From Corylus avellana (lineage: Eukaryota; Streptophyta; Magnoliopsida; Fagales; Betulaceae): a stretch of DNA of 64,000 bases. The notes below the pieces were generated by a model that had not been told where the DNA came from, searched no databases, and saw only the letters and a program-made list of their open reading frames with translations. This document shows positions 12,049 through 23,590 of this stretch, piece by piece. The translations under genes were made by a program, and so were the position numbers. How positions within the stretch are numbered: the stretch's first letter is position 1; every line of letters starts with the position of its first letter. The stretch is from contig NC_081541.1 of NCBI RefSeq assembly GCF_901000735.1, positions 25,359,743-25,423,742 of the forward strand, given 5' to 3'.

Positions 12049-12626
12049 GCGCGAGTCCAGCTGGACCCCCTTTTTCTTTTTTTTCTTTCCTTTTCCGTCC
12101 TCTCTTTCTTTCTCCTCCCGTGCGCGCCCACAACCTTCCTTTTCAAATAAGTTCGATAGGGTTTGTTTTGTATTTTCTTTTTCTTTTCCTCCTCACCTTC
12201 CCCACCTGCCAGCATGCACCCTCCTCTTCTCTTCCTTTCTTTAATTTCCTTTCTCCTTCCCCATCTGCCGACATGCACCCTCCTCTTCTCTTCCTTTCTT
12301 TCCTTTCTCCTTCTCCTTTCCACTTTCTTGTCTCAAATTCCTTCCTTCTGCTTGTCTTTCGGTTCTCACTGAAACAGAGAATGAGAACTAGAGAGATTAG
12401 GGGGCTGGGAAAAAATGAAGATCTGAGGAAGAAGAAGTAGAAGAAAAAAAAAATGAAGATCTAAAAAAGCTCCTCAACTCTCTCCACCAAAAGCTCACCG
12501 ATTCCCCTCATCCTCTTCACACGTCAATACTGACACGTCACTAAAGTTTAGTGACATATCAGGTGGCGTGACACGTCGAAAATGGGTTGTCAAGTAAAAA
12601 TGATTTTTTTTTTTTTTTTTGTAGTG
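12049..12626. other. CT-rich right arm of the CACTA-like element
   Basis: Pyrimidine-rich DNA (12065-12370) with a tandem near-repeat of about 60 bp (catgcaccctcctcttctc at about 12213 and 12271). It is followed by subterminal TGACACGTCA motifs and the terminal inverted repeat. Long open frames here come from CT bias, not from coding. Confidence 0.6.
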
Positions 12627-13741
12627 GGGTTAGATAAAAGGTTATTGTCATTGTTTAATGTTATTTTTATTAAAATATAGATATTGATTATGAGGGGCAT
12701 TACACGTTTGAACTAGTAAATACTCAGTTCAAATTGAGACCACAAAAAGTGAATTTTTTCAACATAAATTCGTAAAAACATTTTGTCTATTTAAAATCCA
12801 AATTATATCAAAAATAGTTGGGCACCAAATTAACCAACACTAAAAACCTAACACCATTAATTAAGTTGTTGAAATTTGGATGAACCCAAGGGTTGTTCAT
12901 TTTCAATTTTGGGAGTGTTGTTTTGTGCATGTAGTTGTGATTTTAGTGTTTGTTAGTTAGGGGTGGTGCGACCACCCCCAAATACTCTTGGGGTGGTCGC
13001 ACTGCCTCAATTTCTGGAGTGGATGGCCGACCACCTCAGGTTTAATTATTAGCATTTTAATGGTGAAAATAACTCAACGCATTGAAAGTCAATAGCACAC
13101 GCCCACATGTCCAACATGGTCGGCTTTTAGCACAAGCGAAATTCGGAAGAGGTTTTAAAGAGCTGCACCAAGCCAACTTGCTTCATCCTTCCTATTAGAA
13201 TATTAATTAAATAATTAAATTCATTATTTTTTATTAGTTTAAACTTCTTTCCACGTATTCTTGTTCTGTTTATATTCTTATCACGCTTCCCTTTTTTCTT
13301 TTCATTTTTTCTTTTTTTCTTTTTTTTTTTTGATTAAGTGAAACTCGTTTATATCAAAAGATTACAAAAACCCTTACTCGTTTTATAATGTAAGGAGAAA
13401 TCCACCAAAAAAATGAAAAGGCAGAAGGTAAAACTAGAATTTGATGATATTTATTATTCAGTTCATTCATCCAATTATTAGATAATAGGAATATTTTGGA
13501 AGTACAATATATTAAAAATTCATGATGAATCAAGAGACTCAATTTCTTTTTTTCCTTTTATTTATAAGAATGACAATACATACGGCCTGCAATCATGAAT
13601 TTAGTAGAATTTCATTTCATTTTATTTTATTCATTTATTTTCCCTTTATTTATATGGATATATGATAATACATATGGCCTGCAATTAATTTAATGGAGTT
13701 TCATTTTGTTTTGCAGAGCCATTAATAATGGTGAACATTTC

Positions 13742-14463
13742 TTATTTTGCTGGGTGGCAAAAACACAATTTCATTTTGCACTCACATTTTCTTGGGTCAC
13801 CACAATCGGCAACAGTCTTGCATGGATAATTCACGTTCCTTGCTTCCACTTTTGACTGCAAACCTGGCAACATCATTTATATAAGTTAAAATAATATATA
13901 AAGTTTTATTTCAACAATCTCCTTTACAATTTGTTGATTAGTGTCAGTATGTGATTGAAACCACGTCAGTCACTAAATAATTGTAAAACCTTCTGATCAT
14001 ATGTTGGCACATGTCCACAACGTTATACATCTAGCAGTTTTCATCTGTAAACCATAAAAACTTTGCATTCAAATTTGATTGATAAGGTTTAATTTTTTTT
14101 AATTAGATTAATCTCGATTGATAAAATAGTAACTTTTCAATTAATGCTTCTATTAGTGGACACAAATGATTTAACTACATTTTTACTTGATTCTGATTTA
14201 ACACAAATGATTTAACTACTTTTTTCGTTCTGTTATATAAATCCAAATCAATAATAATCCTTTAACTATTGAATATTTTCATAAATATATGTTAAAATGA
14301 GGGAAGCAATATCGAAGATTGTTGACCATCACACACACACGGACACACACACACAGTGTGTGTCTGTGTGTGTGTGTGTGAGAAAGGAATTGTAACACTT
14401 CTTGAATAGGGTTAATGGATTCTTACAAAAGCATATAACCAAGAGTGCAACTAAGAAAGTCAG
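13742..14463 (-). pseudogene. 5'-truncated paralog of the cysteine-rich peptide gene
   Basis: Exon 2 (13863-13742) and the 3' part of exon 1 (14463-14427) are recognisable, with conserved GT and AG splice sites. The start codon and first nine or so residues are gone: homology stops after aagtca and is replaced by retroelement sequence. The remaining frame is open and keeps all six cysteines (PCKTVADC ... CECKMKLCFC). It differs from the intact copy at four positions between cysteines (I to T, K to A, T to P, N to K) and stops at TAA after HPAK, giving a shorter C-terminus. Without a signal peptide start or promoter it is most likely dead, unless an upstream exon is supplied from the retroelement. 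Confidence 0.75.
14330..14381. repeat. CA/TG microsatellite forming a near-palindrome in the pseudogene intron
   Basis: An acacacac run followed by a gtgtgtgt run. It corresponds to the microsatellite at 6434-6490 but differs in length and composition. Confidence 0.8.
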
Positions 14464-17027
14464 CTTACAACCCTATGCAAGTCCTTGGCTCTATAAGAGC
14501 GACAAGCTTCCAACTCGTCTCATTGCTCACACTTCACACATGATTTTCCTTTATCGGACCCTTCCGATTGACTTCTCAATGAAGCACACAATTCGAACTA
14601 ACCAATACTCTAAGAGGGATGATTTATCTCACAATATAAACTCTCTCTTAGCACAGCCTCTCACAAACCCTCAAGTAAAAAATTCGTACCTATACAGATC
14701 TGTAGAGATCTATATATAAAGCCTAAAGACCCCTAGTCTAGTTAGAGATCAATTACATTGTAAAATAGACCTAGAAGCTATGGGCCGTCCAGACGGTAAG
14801 TGGGTTTGTCCGAACCGAGAGTATGTCCATTCGGACGGGGCTAGGGCAACATCGTTTCGGAGTGTCTCTTGGTGTGATGCGTTCAGACGGCTTGCAGACG
14901 AGATTGTAGACGAGACTTTCGGGTTTTCTTGTTCATCTATCTCATCTAGACGCCATTCAGACGAGATTGCAAACGTAGCTCTTGGGTTGAAGAAATACTT
15001 TGCGGCACTGATGTCCGTTCGGACGGCTATGCATCCCGTCCGGATGCCCATGTGGTTTTGGCACTTTGAACACCCATTTGATCACCGAATTTTAGCCAAC
15101 AAGTAAAACTAACACTAGTAATGGACTAGCTTGCTTGGTTGACTGAGCGGATAGAAAAGGGTTGCCTGAACAAGCTACTATTGCCCGAAATGCTTGAATC
15201 GTCTCGCCTGTCGGCTAATTTGGCTCGAAACCCTTGGACCATCTCACCTAGTCGGCTGAGCTAAGTTGAGAGAAAATGGCCTGTTGAAATGGGCCTGTTT
15301 GGCCTGAACCCATGGACCGGATGAAAGATTGATCTAACCCAAGAGTTATGGGTTAGTAAAGGATTGATGACCTGGGGAGTGGGTACAGTGACCGGTGATG
15401 GCAAGGGATAAGTGGGCCTATAGAAATGGCTTCTTTGGCTCGAACCAATGGACCGAATGAAAGGATCAGTCTAACCCGAGAGTACTTGAGAAAACATGAC
15501 TACAAGAAGAATGAATCGGGGTGAACTGGGCCAAAAAAGGCTTTGGAAACGAATTGAACAATGCATGAACCGACTTGAATCGAACAAAACAAACGCCTTA
15601 ACTTGGTGAAGAATCTCATTTTGTGCCATACAGAGATGCCAAAAAGTAAAAACAGACCACAAATATAAAATCAAGACGAAAAATTGAGTAGAAAACACCT
15701 GGTTACCTCTGAGTGCGGTCAAAGTCAACGGTCAACCATAGAAGAAGTCAAAGTCAAACAAGAGGACAAAGTCAAGCTTGACAATGGGCTGACGTGGCAG
15801 AGACTGACTTAGCTAGGGCTGATGTGGATCTTGGTCTGGTTGACACATGGCGATGAGGAGGAGTGGAGAGAGTCGGGCGCGTCTGATACACGTGCTCCAC
15901 TAGCGGCCGCGCGTTGGTTCGTCTTTCCCACGCGCAGAATATTCTGCCAGCGCGAGGAGGCGCATCTACCTTCCGTTGGCGGCGTGCTTGATAGATTTGT
16001 GATGGCCGGCGATGATCCATGGAACGGTTCAACAGGGAGGTTGATCGACTGGACCTGGCTGCGTGTGTGGGCGGGTGCAAGCGTGGGCGGCAAAGACCTT
16101 GACCAATCTGGACTTGTCGGCGTCTGATCTATTGTTTGGCACGGCTACTGAGGCTATTGGATGAGTGTGGTGTTGTGTGGCTGCGCGGGCAGAATGTTGG
16201 GGAGTGTGTGGATGATCCAATGAGGTTGTACTCGGGGGCTCTTAGCTCGTCAGGCCCTGATCTTTCGATTGGCATTATTACCGCGACAGCTCGTTTGGAC
16301 ACCATTGGCGGCAAATGGAATTACCGACTCTTGGTCTATAGACTTGGAACAATTTTTGAGGCTATGAGCTGTAGAAATTTTGGCGGCACTTGATGTAGGG
16401 TGACGAGATTGAAATTCATCAAAGGAAAACGCCAGAAAATTTTACGTTTATTGAAGGCCACAGAAAAGTGGTTCTGATACCATGTTAAATATATTTTTGA
16501 GATATATTGAAGAAGAGAGAGAAGAGAGAGAGAGCGGAAGCATATGATGGACCACATTGTAGTAAGACTATATTATATGAAGGATTACAGATACCTCTAT
16601 TTATAGAGAGGCTATGAGTGATAGGCAAGTAACCTAGTAGAGTAAGGAAACCCTAGAATACATAAGGAAGTAAATAACCTTAGAATAATATCTTCTTCTT
16701 TTTTTTCTTTTCTTTTTTTCTTTTTCTTTTTTTTCTTTTTTTGACATGTCTAATATATGTTCTTAACAAAAAAAAAAAAAAAAAATCCTCTACGCTATCT
16801 GAATAACTCGCATTGGGGTGGATTTGTTAGCAAAACCTCTACAAAAATTCTGACTATATTTAAAAGGATTCAATACATTGTTTGTAGAACAGCTTCTCAT
16901 CAGATTCCCATCTTCGTGAATCTCATTCATTTACCCAAAATCAGTGTATTTGTTGCATAATAGCTTGCATCTACTCTAATTATATTCGCCCAAAGTGCTC
17001 CATTTTGAAATAAAATAATAAAATCAA
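14464..17027 (-). mobile_element. Non-autonomous copia-type element, copy 3 (truncated)
   Basis: Reverse-complement homolog of about 1473-4065, roughly 90% identical to copies 1 and 2. It starts inside the nested solo LTR (14464-15114, followed by the same target duplication as ctagt at 15115-15119), then the leader region, PBS (16470-16482) and 5' LTR (16483-16768). The 3' end of the element is missing, cut where it meets exon 1 of the peptide pseudogene. Relative to copy 1, about 2.3 kb (4066-6350) has been lost at this junction. No retroviral protein frames are seen. Confidence 0.8.
16483..16768 (-). repeat. 5' LTR of copia-type copy 3
   Basis: 286 bp, TG...CA on the minus strand. It is longer than in copy 1 because the acatgtc + A/G-rich insertion (16690-16748) is expanded. 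An AG-rich stretch at about 16510-16536 replaces the shorter block of copy 1. Confidence 0.75.
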
Positions 17028-17120
17028 AACAATTGGTTCGAATGTGACCAACTTTTCCACAATGATGACATGTAGAGACAAACTTTTGAGAAGGTAATTT
17101 CCTAGGAGGATGCACGACTC
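16930..17120 (-). pseudogene. Ty1/copia gag fragment with CCHC zinc knuckle
   Basis: The minus-strand frame (start Met at 17115) reads CHHCGKVGHIRTNC, a C-x2-C-x4-H-x4-C zinc knuckle of retrotransposon nucleocapsid. It is followed by a short frame ending in a stop near 16927. Only the second half of this fragment is shared with copy 1 (1473-1560), where the knuckle itself is lost. It is a relic that lies outside, and is older than, the non-autonomous element. Confidence 0.65.
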
Positions 17121-17149
17121 TAGGCTTAAAGTAAGATGCAGTGTGGAGG

Positions 17150-17512
17150 TAAGCAGTTTCTTGTTGTCTTATAGAGTCTAGGATTTATAAAGAGTTGTAA
17201 GTGTTCCTTGTCTCTGTAATATGGAACTTCTTTGCTAGTGATTTATCCAATTTCGCTGCCCCAGAATGATTTTTTCCTTTGATATGCTAACAACAAAATC
17301 TTGTGTTGTCAATGTACAATTGATTTTGTGGTTTTGATGTTTATGTGCCTTATGTTTCAATACTTTTATCTTATAATAATTATTGCATATTGTGGCCTGA
17401 GTTACTATCACTACGATAAATTTAATTTGATATATATTTATTTATATTGCTACATTTGTGCTTGTGGTTTTTTTGGAATTGGAACCTTATCCTTAATTCC
17501 ATACACCTTTCA
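17150..17512 (+). repeat. LTR fragment related to the 936-bp solo LTR
   Basis: Shares gttgtaagtgttcc, a tgctgccccaga-type block, gcatattgtg and the terminal acacctttca with the solo LTR at 3359-4294. The 5' part is missing. Confidence 0.5.
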
Positions 17513-17886
17513 ACAAAATGGGCAGACTATCCATTTTCGGCCATGAGTTTACACTAACGGCTACCCTTGCTTTATTATTACACTAAAAGCTTTACCTAGT
17601 TGATGAAATAAACACTGTAGACATTAAAACCAACAAAACAGACTATTTTAGCAGTGAGTATATGTGCACATTCCAATCTCCCGCTTGGAAATAAATACAT
17701 ACAAACACATCTAAGTCATATAATATTTATACATCATATAACCCAACAACACATGTATACATGTATTCGCCTGCCTCAAGCTAAACACATGCATAGAGGC
17801 ATATAATAGCAAGAAATTATATGAAAACATCATATGCAACCAGCTGCAACTTCATAGCCTTACTTTATTATTAGAGAAAGGGGAGC

Positions 17887-17920
<34 letters not shown>

Positions 17921-18534
17921 AGCTAAGGGGGCTAAGAATCGCAAGAATTGAGAAGTCCTCCATTGAATTGAATGGGGTGGGAAAGCCCTAAAGGTAAGAA
18001 GGTCTTTTTCGGAAATGGCCGGATTAGCAGGAGGAAGGGCGGCCCCACCCTGAAACAAAGGTGTACGTACAAAAATAAAGAGGGTTTTTTGTTTAGGGTT
18101 TAGGGTTTAGGATTCCACAACTCAATCCAAAACATATGCATATAGAAACATCTAACATGAAATCCCTCATAAGTCCACATCATAAACATTATCATAATAC
18201 AATGCAATGCATACTTTCGTTTACCCCCTTCATTACCATTTCCATTCCTCCCCATTTCATTTCTTATCGTGGTGCTGGGGGACTTTTACCCTCAGTCTTC
18301 ATTTGGTGTGGTGAAACTCTAAACCAGTCTTTAGGTAGGTTTAGTGTTGTGGGACTCTAACCCACAATTTTTGTTTTTGTGTCTTTATTTACCACTTTTT
18401 AACTTTTATTTCTTAACCCCATTTCATTTTTCATATACATGCTCATGATACCTTCATTAAAACTTGCCTTATTTTCCTTTCATAACTTTACGTTCATTAA
18501 AAACATTAGATTTTAGTTTTTTTTTTTTTCAAAT
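17513..18534. other. Intergenic; TTA microsatellite and short telomere-like motif
   Basis: No gene is recognised. A (TTA)n microsatellite lies at about 17887-17918, and tttagggtttagggtttagg (almost three plant telomere units) at 18092-18111. The stretch 18230-18370 (gggggacttttaccctcag, gggactctaaccc) resembles a gypsy-type LTR fragment but cannot be classified. Confidence 0.5.
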
Positions 18535-18539
18535 TTTAT

Positions 18540-19245
18540 AGGGGTATTTTTATCGTAATTAATAATTTGGTATATATCTTATAAATCTCTAAGTCAATGC
18601 GCAAAAACAAAAAAACTCCCATAACTTTTTTTTTTCGAATTTTTACTCTTGGGGTCAATTGAAAAGGCAAATTAACCCCTATCATTACATTTTCCCCCAA
18701 ATGTTTAACACACGTCAATCCCAAACTAAACACATCGTTTCCAAGTTGCCATCTCTTTCCCAATTTTTGATCCTACGTGTCCACAATGGACACGTAGGAT
18801 CAAAACTCATTGTTTTAATTTGATGGCAAAACAATGAGCATTTGAACTTGGGAGTTTTAATTTCGAAACTCCCAAGTTATCATTCAATCAGACCCACCCA
18901 CGAGCCCCATCTCTCAAAATAGATGGTGCCCAGTTCCCCATCGATGGCTACATTTCCAGTCAAATTCCCAGCATCCATAACCCAACCTCTAAACGCGACA
19001 TTGCTGGTCATCGCAATGCTCTCTATTTGATGGCTAGGGTTCCGTTTATGCCAAAGAGCGATTCCGCGAACGCCTTAAGGAAGACGAAGGTAATTTTTGG
19101 TACTTTTTGTGGTTTTTGTTGATTCAAAAAATGGAAGCTTTTTGTTGGATTTTATACCCGATGAAAGCCTTTTTCTACCATATTTGTTTGAACTTGTGGT
19201 CCATGCTTTTGTTGGTATTTTATTCCCTTGTTAACTGTGAACTTT
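18540..19245 (+). repeat. Left TIR of the MULE, with a coding-like segment
   Basis: Matches the reverse complement of 23690-24395. Landmarks include gatcctacgtgtccac, a palindrome around 18770-18800, and ttgatggctagggtt. Positions 18940-19087 form an open frame (IDGYISSQIPSIHNP ... SDSANALRKTK) ending at a GT donor. The right TIR keeps the same frame (IDSYVSGQTPSVQNP ... SDSANVLRKTK) with substitutions but no stop. Confidence 0.8.
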
Positions 19246-19449
19246 TGTGGTTTAGTGGTTTTGTCCATAATAGCCTATGTTTGTGCGAAGGTGTGTCGTA
19301 CTTTGTTCCCATTGCTTGTTGCTATAGAGCAAAGAATGAGGCATTATTACAAATTTTTGGTAGCCATTCTAAGCAATATCGTCAAACAAGGAGGTGCGTG
19401 TCGGCATTACTAAGTGCCAACCCTGATAGTAGTGCTTATATTCAGAGAG

Positions 19450-20930
19450 ATTGAACATTCTTCCAACGGATGTATATTTGCCTTGATGCTTGTAAGAAAG
19501 GGATCAAGTATGGTTGTAGGTCCATCATTAGTTTTGATGCTTGTCATTTGAAGGGAGAATATGGGGTGCAATTATTGTGTGTTATAGGTAAGAATGACAA
19601 CGACGACATATTCCCCATTGCATTTGCAGTTGCCGAGGCCGAGATTAGAGAGTTATGGGAATAGTTTATTTTGATGGATGATATATATGCTGGATCCGAA
19701 AGCGGACGTGGTTGGACTACTATGTCTGATAGTCAGAAGGTATTTGGTGTAATAAACTGCTTATGAGGCCGAGATCAGAAAGTCGTGGGAATGATTTATT
19801 AACATTTTGGTAGATAATATATATGCTGGATCCGAAAGAGGACGTGGTTGGATTATTTTTTTCTTTTATTTCTTTATGTTCTTACATATTATTCAATGTT
19901 ATATGTATGTGTGTAGGGGCTTGGAAATGCAGTTGACATTGTGTTGCCACATGCTGAGCATCGTTTTTGTGTTCGGCACCTACATGCAAACTTCAAAGCA
20001 AAAGGCTACACGGGGAAAGCTTTTAAAGATAAGCTGTGGGGGGCTGCACGGGCATCCAATATTGATGCATTCGAGCACCACATGCAAAAGATCATGTTGA
20101 TGGATGGAGGTGCACACAATTACCTTAGTGGTGTACCTAGTGCATCATGGTCTAGACACACTTTCATTTGCCACAGCAAAAGCGGTATGTTATTGAACAA
20201 CTTGGCTGAGAGCTTTAATGCTAGGAGTAAACCCATCCTTACTGTGGTCAAAGATATTTGTCGGTAGATAATGGCACGGAATCCAGTCATCGCAGTACTC
20301 AATATGCCCAAATATTCAGAAAAAGTTAGAGAGGTCAAAAATTGATGCAATAAATTGTATTTGCCAATGGCAAAATGAATTGGAGTTTGAGATAGACCAC
20401 GTGTACAATGCAGGGTGTATAGTCAAGCTAGATGACCAGACATGCACATGTGAGAGATGGCAGCTAAATGGGATCCCTTGCTCACATACTTGTGCTGCAA
20501 TTTACATGCATAAAATATTTAGATGGATATTATGATGGATAAGTACATGCAGGCATATGCAACTTGAGTATATGGCATGCAAGGACCAAACACATGGCCA
20601 ACTAATGAGGCATGTGATGAAATTATGCCACCTATTGTTAGAAGAGCTCCTGGTAGACCAAAGATTACTAAGAGAAGAGCACCAAATGAGCCAACTAACC
20701 CCTACAAGATAAGTTGTAGTGAATATGTGGTCGAATGTGGAAATTGTGGGGGTCCATGGCATAATTATAAATGTTGTCACCTACCTTTGAACTCGGACCA
20801 GAAAATGTGGAAACCAAAGAAATACAAGCTAAAAAATAATGCTATTAAATCACAAGTAAAACCAAAAACTCTTACAACACAGTTTATATACCAAAATATT
20901 TTAACTTTGTATTTTTGTTTTTAAATTATG
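19450..20930 (+). pseudogene. MuDR-type MULE transposase, degenerate
   Basis: The stretch 19470-19664 encodes the conserved block around the first catalytic Asp (CLDACKKGIKYGCRS ... SFDACHLKGEYG ... FPIAFAVAEAE). From 19918 to 20267 it encodes the HRFCVRHLHANFK ... LWGAARAS ... LAESFNARSKPI region. At about 20424-20500 it encodes a SWIM zinc finger (CTCERWQLNGIPCSH, C-x-C-x9-C-x-H). At 20577-20830 it encodes a basic APGRPKITKRR segment and a C-terminal zinc knuckle (CGNCGGPWHNYKCC). A working enzyme would bind the TIRs and cut and paste the element. This copy has in-frame stops at 19452 (TGA) and 19662 (TAG). A direct duplication of about 90 bp (19633-19725 and 19767-19857) also breaks the frame before the HRFC block. 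It is judged inactive. Confidence 0.85.
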
Positions 20931-20943
20931 GCTTTTTTTTTTT

Positions 20944-21425
20944 TTTTTGGTTAACGTATTCTAGGGATCACAATCTCAACCGCATGCAGAAGCAGAAGCA
21001 GGGTCATCACAGCCTATTTGTACACATAGGGCTAATACTCACAAGTAAAACGAAGACTCTTTAGAAAAAATAATGTTGTGTTATTTTAACTTAGTAATAT
21101 TTCACGTTTTTTATTTGTTAACGCATTTTATGGATCCCAATATGAACCACAAGCAGAAGCAGAAGCAGAGTCATCACAGCAAGTGCGTATATGTAGGGCT
21201 ACTCAATCACAGGTAAAACTAATATTATTTAGAAAACACATTTCATATACCAAAATAATGTTGTGTTATTCTAACTTAGTAATATTTCACATTTTTATTT
21301 GTTAACGCATTCTATGGATCCCAATATAAACCACAGGCAGAAGCAGAAGTAGGGTCAACACAGCCTGTGCATGTACGTGTACTAAGGAGCCGAGGATGTA
21401 GGGCTACGCAATAGGCATAATTATG
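20944..21425 (+). repeat. Three tandem exon-like modules in the MULE transposase tail
   Basis: A unit of about 180 bp occurs three times. Each has a gttaacg...tatgg acceptor-side stretch, an open segment rich in GCAGAAGCAGAAGCAG (encoding QAEAEAE), and gtaaaac-type donor-like ends after the first two. The intervening parts share atgttgtgttattttaac. Copies 2 and 3 are closest to each other. This looks like expansion of one small exon with its intron. Confidence 0.65.
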
Positions 21426-22496
21426 TTGTCAATGTAATTAACTAACTTACAGTTCATTGTGTTAAAAACTTAACACATTTCACATTAATTTTGTTTAAGA
21501 CGTTATATTTTGCTTGTAATGGATGAATATAATGTGCCACAATATATGACAATGGTGGCGCTTTTGTTTCAACTCTTTTTGTTGATGTTATAATTGGGGT
21601 TGTAAGGCTACACCTACATTGCACTGATTCCATATCATCTTTGGCCGACGATAATATAGACGCCGACGACATTGACAGTGACTGTTCATTCTACAGTGAA
21701 ACCCTAAATTATTAGCAATAATCACAGTTCCCTTATGGGTTTCACAAAATAGAAATTCACAAACCTATTTCAGCTTCCCAGTGTAGAATTCGTCTTCACT
21801 ATCTCCTTTCCCGAAAATTTTCTTCTTCCTGTTCATCTTCTCTGAAATTCTTTAATTGTAAAAGAAGATTATAAGTAGACCACATGTACAACTTTACACC
21901 AAATAAAACCACTAAACGTACCAAATGAACCCATCTTTCCTTTGACTTCTCACTTATATTATAGTAGTATATATAAGTCATAGAAGTTATAATAGCACTA
22001 ATGAAAACTAATTAAGTCATAGTAGTTACAATCCAAATAAAACTAACAAAACTTTATCAAACTGTAACAAAGAACTACAACCAAACTCTATCAAACTTTA
22101 TTCAACATCTCTCTAGATACTAAAAAATTTTCATCAGTTAACCACATGAGATGCGAGAGAATTAGAAAATCACAAGTTATTTTTTGCTTTGACTTAGACA
22201 GACCAAAGCATGGTTGAAAGGAACAAAAAGCAGAAACAACCAAAACTACACAACAGATATCAAAACATTTTGAGCTTACATTTACCACAACACAAAAGTG
22301 ACATGGGGTTTCTATGAAAAATGGAAATTGAACCACATAAGCTATAATTTCAAAATCAAGTGCGTCTTACCTGTTTCAGTAGATGCGAGCCACATACAGA
22401 GGAAGTAAGTAACTTAAAGTACTAGGAAAGAAGTCCCGCAACAATTTGCAATTTGCTTTATATGCTCATTTGGCAATTTGCATGTACTAGAAATGA

Positions 22497-22670
22497 TGCT
22501 ACCATTATTGAGTAGCGATAATGGAGACACTGGCGTAAGTGAACAGTCACTCACACCGATTTATTTTATAATATAATTTTTTTAATATTATTGTTCATAG
22601 ATTTTTTTAATAATATTTTATATTATAATAAACTGGTGCCGATGTCTCCATTATCTCTACTCACCATTAG
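22497..22670. mobile_element. Small MITE-like inverted-repeat insertion
   Basis: The left end gagtagcgataatggagaca is mirrored at the right end (ctccattatctctactcacc) around an AT-rich centre of about 120 bp. No coding capacity. Family unknown; no target duplication confirmed. Confidence 0.5.
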
Positions 22671-22799
22671 TACAAAGTACTATAAACTTTGTGCAGATTT
22701 CAAGATTTTAATACTTCCAAGAATGATGGAAGTTTGTAGTACTTTCAAGTTCATCTCGGGTGTATTTTGCAAAGGACTTGAAAAAGGGAGTGGATTGGA

Positions 22800-23590
22800 A
22801 CTATAGCAGATTTGATTGATGTGAGGAAAAAAAAAAAAAAAAAAGTAAGAATGTTTTGTATGAAAAAGTAAAAAAAATAATAAATAATAAAATAAAAATA
22901 AATAAATTGTTTTGTAGTAATTTTTTTTATTTGAATAATAATAAAAATTAATTGATGTGATGTAAAATGTAAGAATATTATTGGAGTTGATTTTGAGATG
23001 AATATTTTGGGTCTTTGGGTCCGGTCCAGTCTAGTTCTTTGACAAACATGCCCCTCGAGGTGATATGGGATCTTGCTGCAGACTCTTTTACAGAGGATAA
23101 CAAAGAACTAAGGTACACACAGCATTCTAGAGGATTTAGCTGATTCAAGCTTCCTGTGAAATTTACTTTATCCATCTTAATTCATTTGCTACACGGTCCT
23201 AGTTTCTGTCAACCATAATTTTCTATATCCTTCATGCTGATAAATTGCTAATATTTCCTTATTGCAAAGCAACATAAACCAATGGTTTTTAGTAATGATA
23301 GTCCGCAGAAAGAAAGTAGCATGGAAATCTTAGTCAACTTAGCCAAATAAAACTATGACGAAAGCAAACAGCTCAAGCCGCCCTTACCCAATAATCATAG
23401 CCTCATCCCACAATCAATCATGTATTACAATTGGACCAAGTTCAATTGATGATAAAATCTCAAGTATTATAGAATTGCACGTTACTACACTACACAAGAA
23501 GTTGTTTACAAGTGTGTTTTTCTACCTAAGCATTGCAATATATCAGACAAAGTGACACAGAATAGAAAGTGATCAATGCACGGACTGTCT
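22800..23590. other. MULE interior without recognised gene
   Basis: AT-rich, with A runs at 22830-22930. One short coding-like stretch (23053-23112) ends at a splice-donor-like AG/GTACAC; see findings. Confidence 0.4.

Larger units (their letters stand above)
8091..12626. mobile_element. CACTA-like non-autonomous DNA transposon enclosing an inverted retroelement copy and a gap
   Basis: The left end reads CACTACAAAAAACGAG and the right end is a long T run followed by TTTGTAGTG, the inverted terminus of plant CACTA (En/Spm) elements. Both subterminal regions (about 8115-8290 and 12515-12600) carry repeated TGACGTGTCA/TGACACGT motifs, as expected of transposase-binding subterminal arrays. No transposase is visible. 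The middle (8690 to about 12048) is an inverted copy of 374-3731. Flanks are gtg on the left and ggg on the right, so no clean 3-bp duplication is seen. Because of the N gap the two ends may belong to different elements. Confidence 0.65.
12703..14463 (-). repeat. Right arm of the peptide-gene inverted duplication
   Basis: Reverse-complement match of 6351-8090. It ends inside exon 1 of the truncated peptide gene, where it joins the retroelement copy at 14464. Between this arm and the CACTA end lie 76 extra bases (12627-12702) that continue the repeat and are missing from the left arm. Confidence 0.85.

Noticed and set aside
12003..12440. 145-codon frame in the CT-rich CACTA arm
   Set aside because: Low-complexity pyrimidine sequence with a non-ATG-like context and no family resemblance.
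17852..18058. Minus-strand frame (MFQGGAALPPANPAISEK...) that looked like a possible organelle-derived insert
   Set aside because: No organelle gene could be identified with confidence, and the frame ends in a TTA microsatellite.
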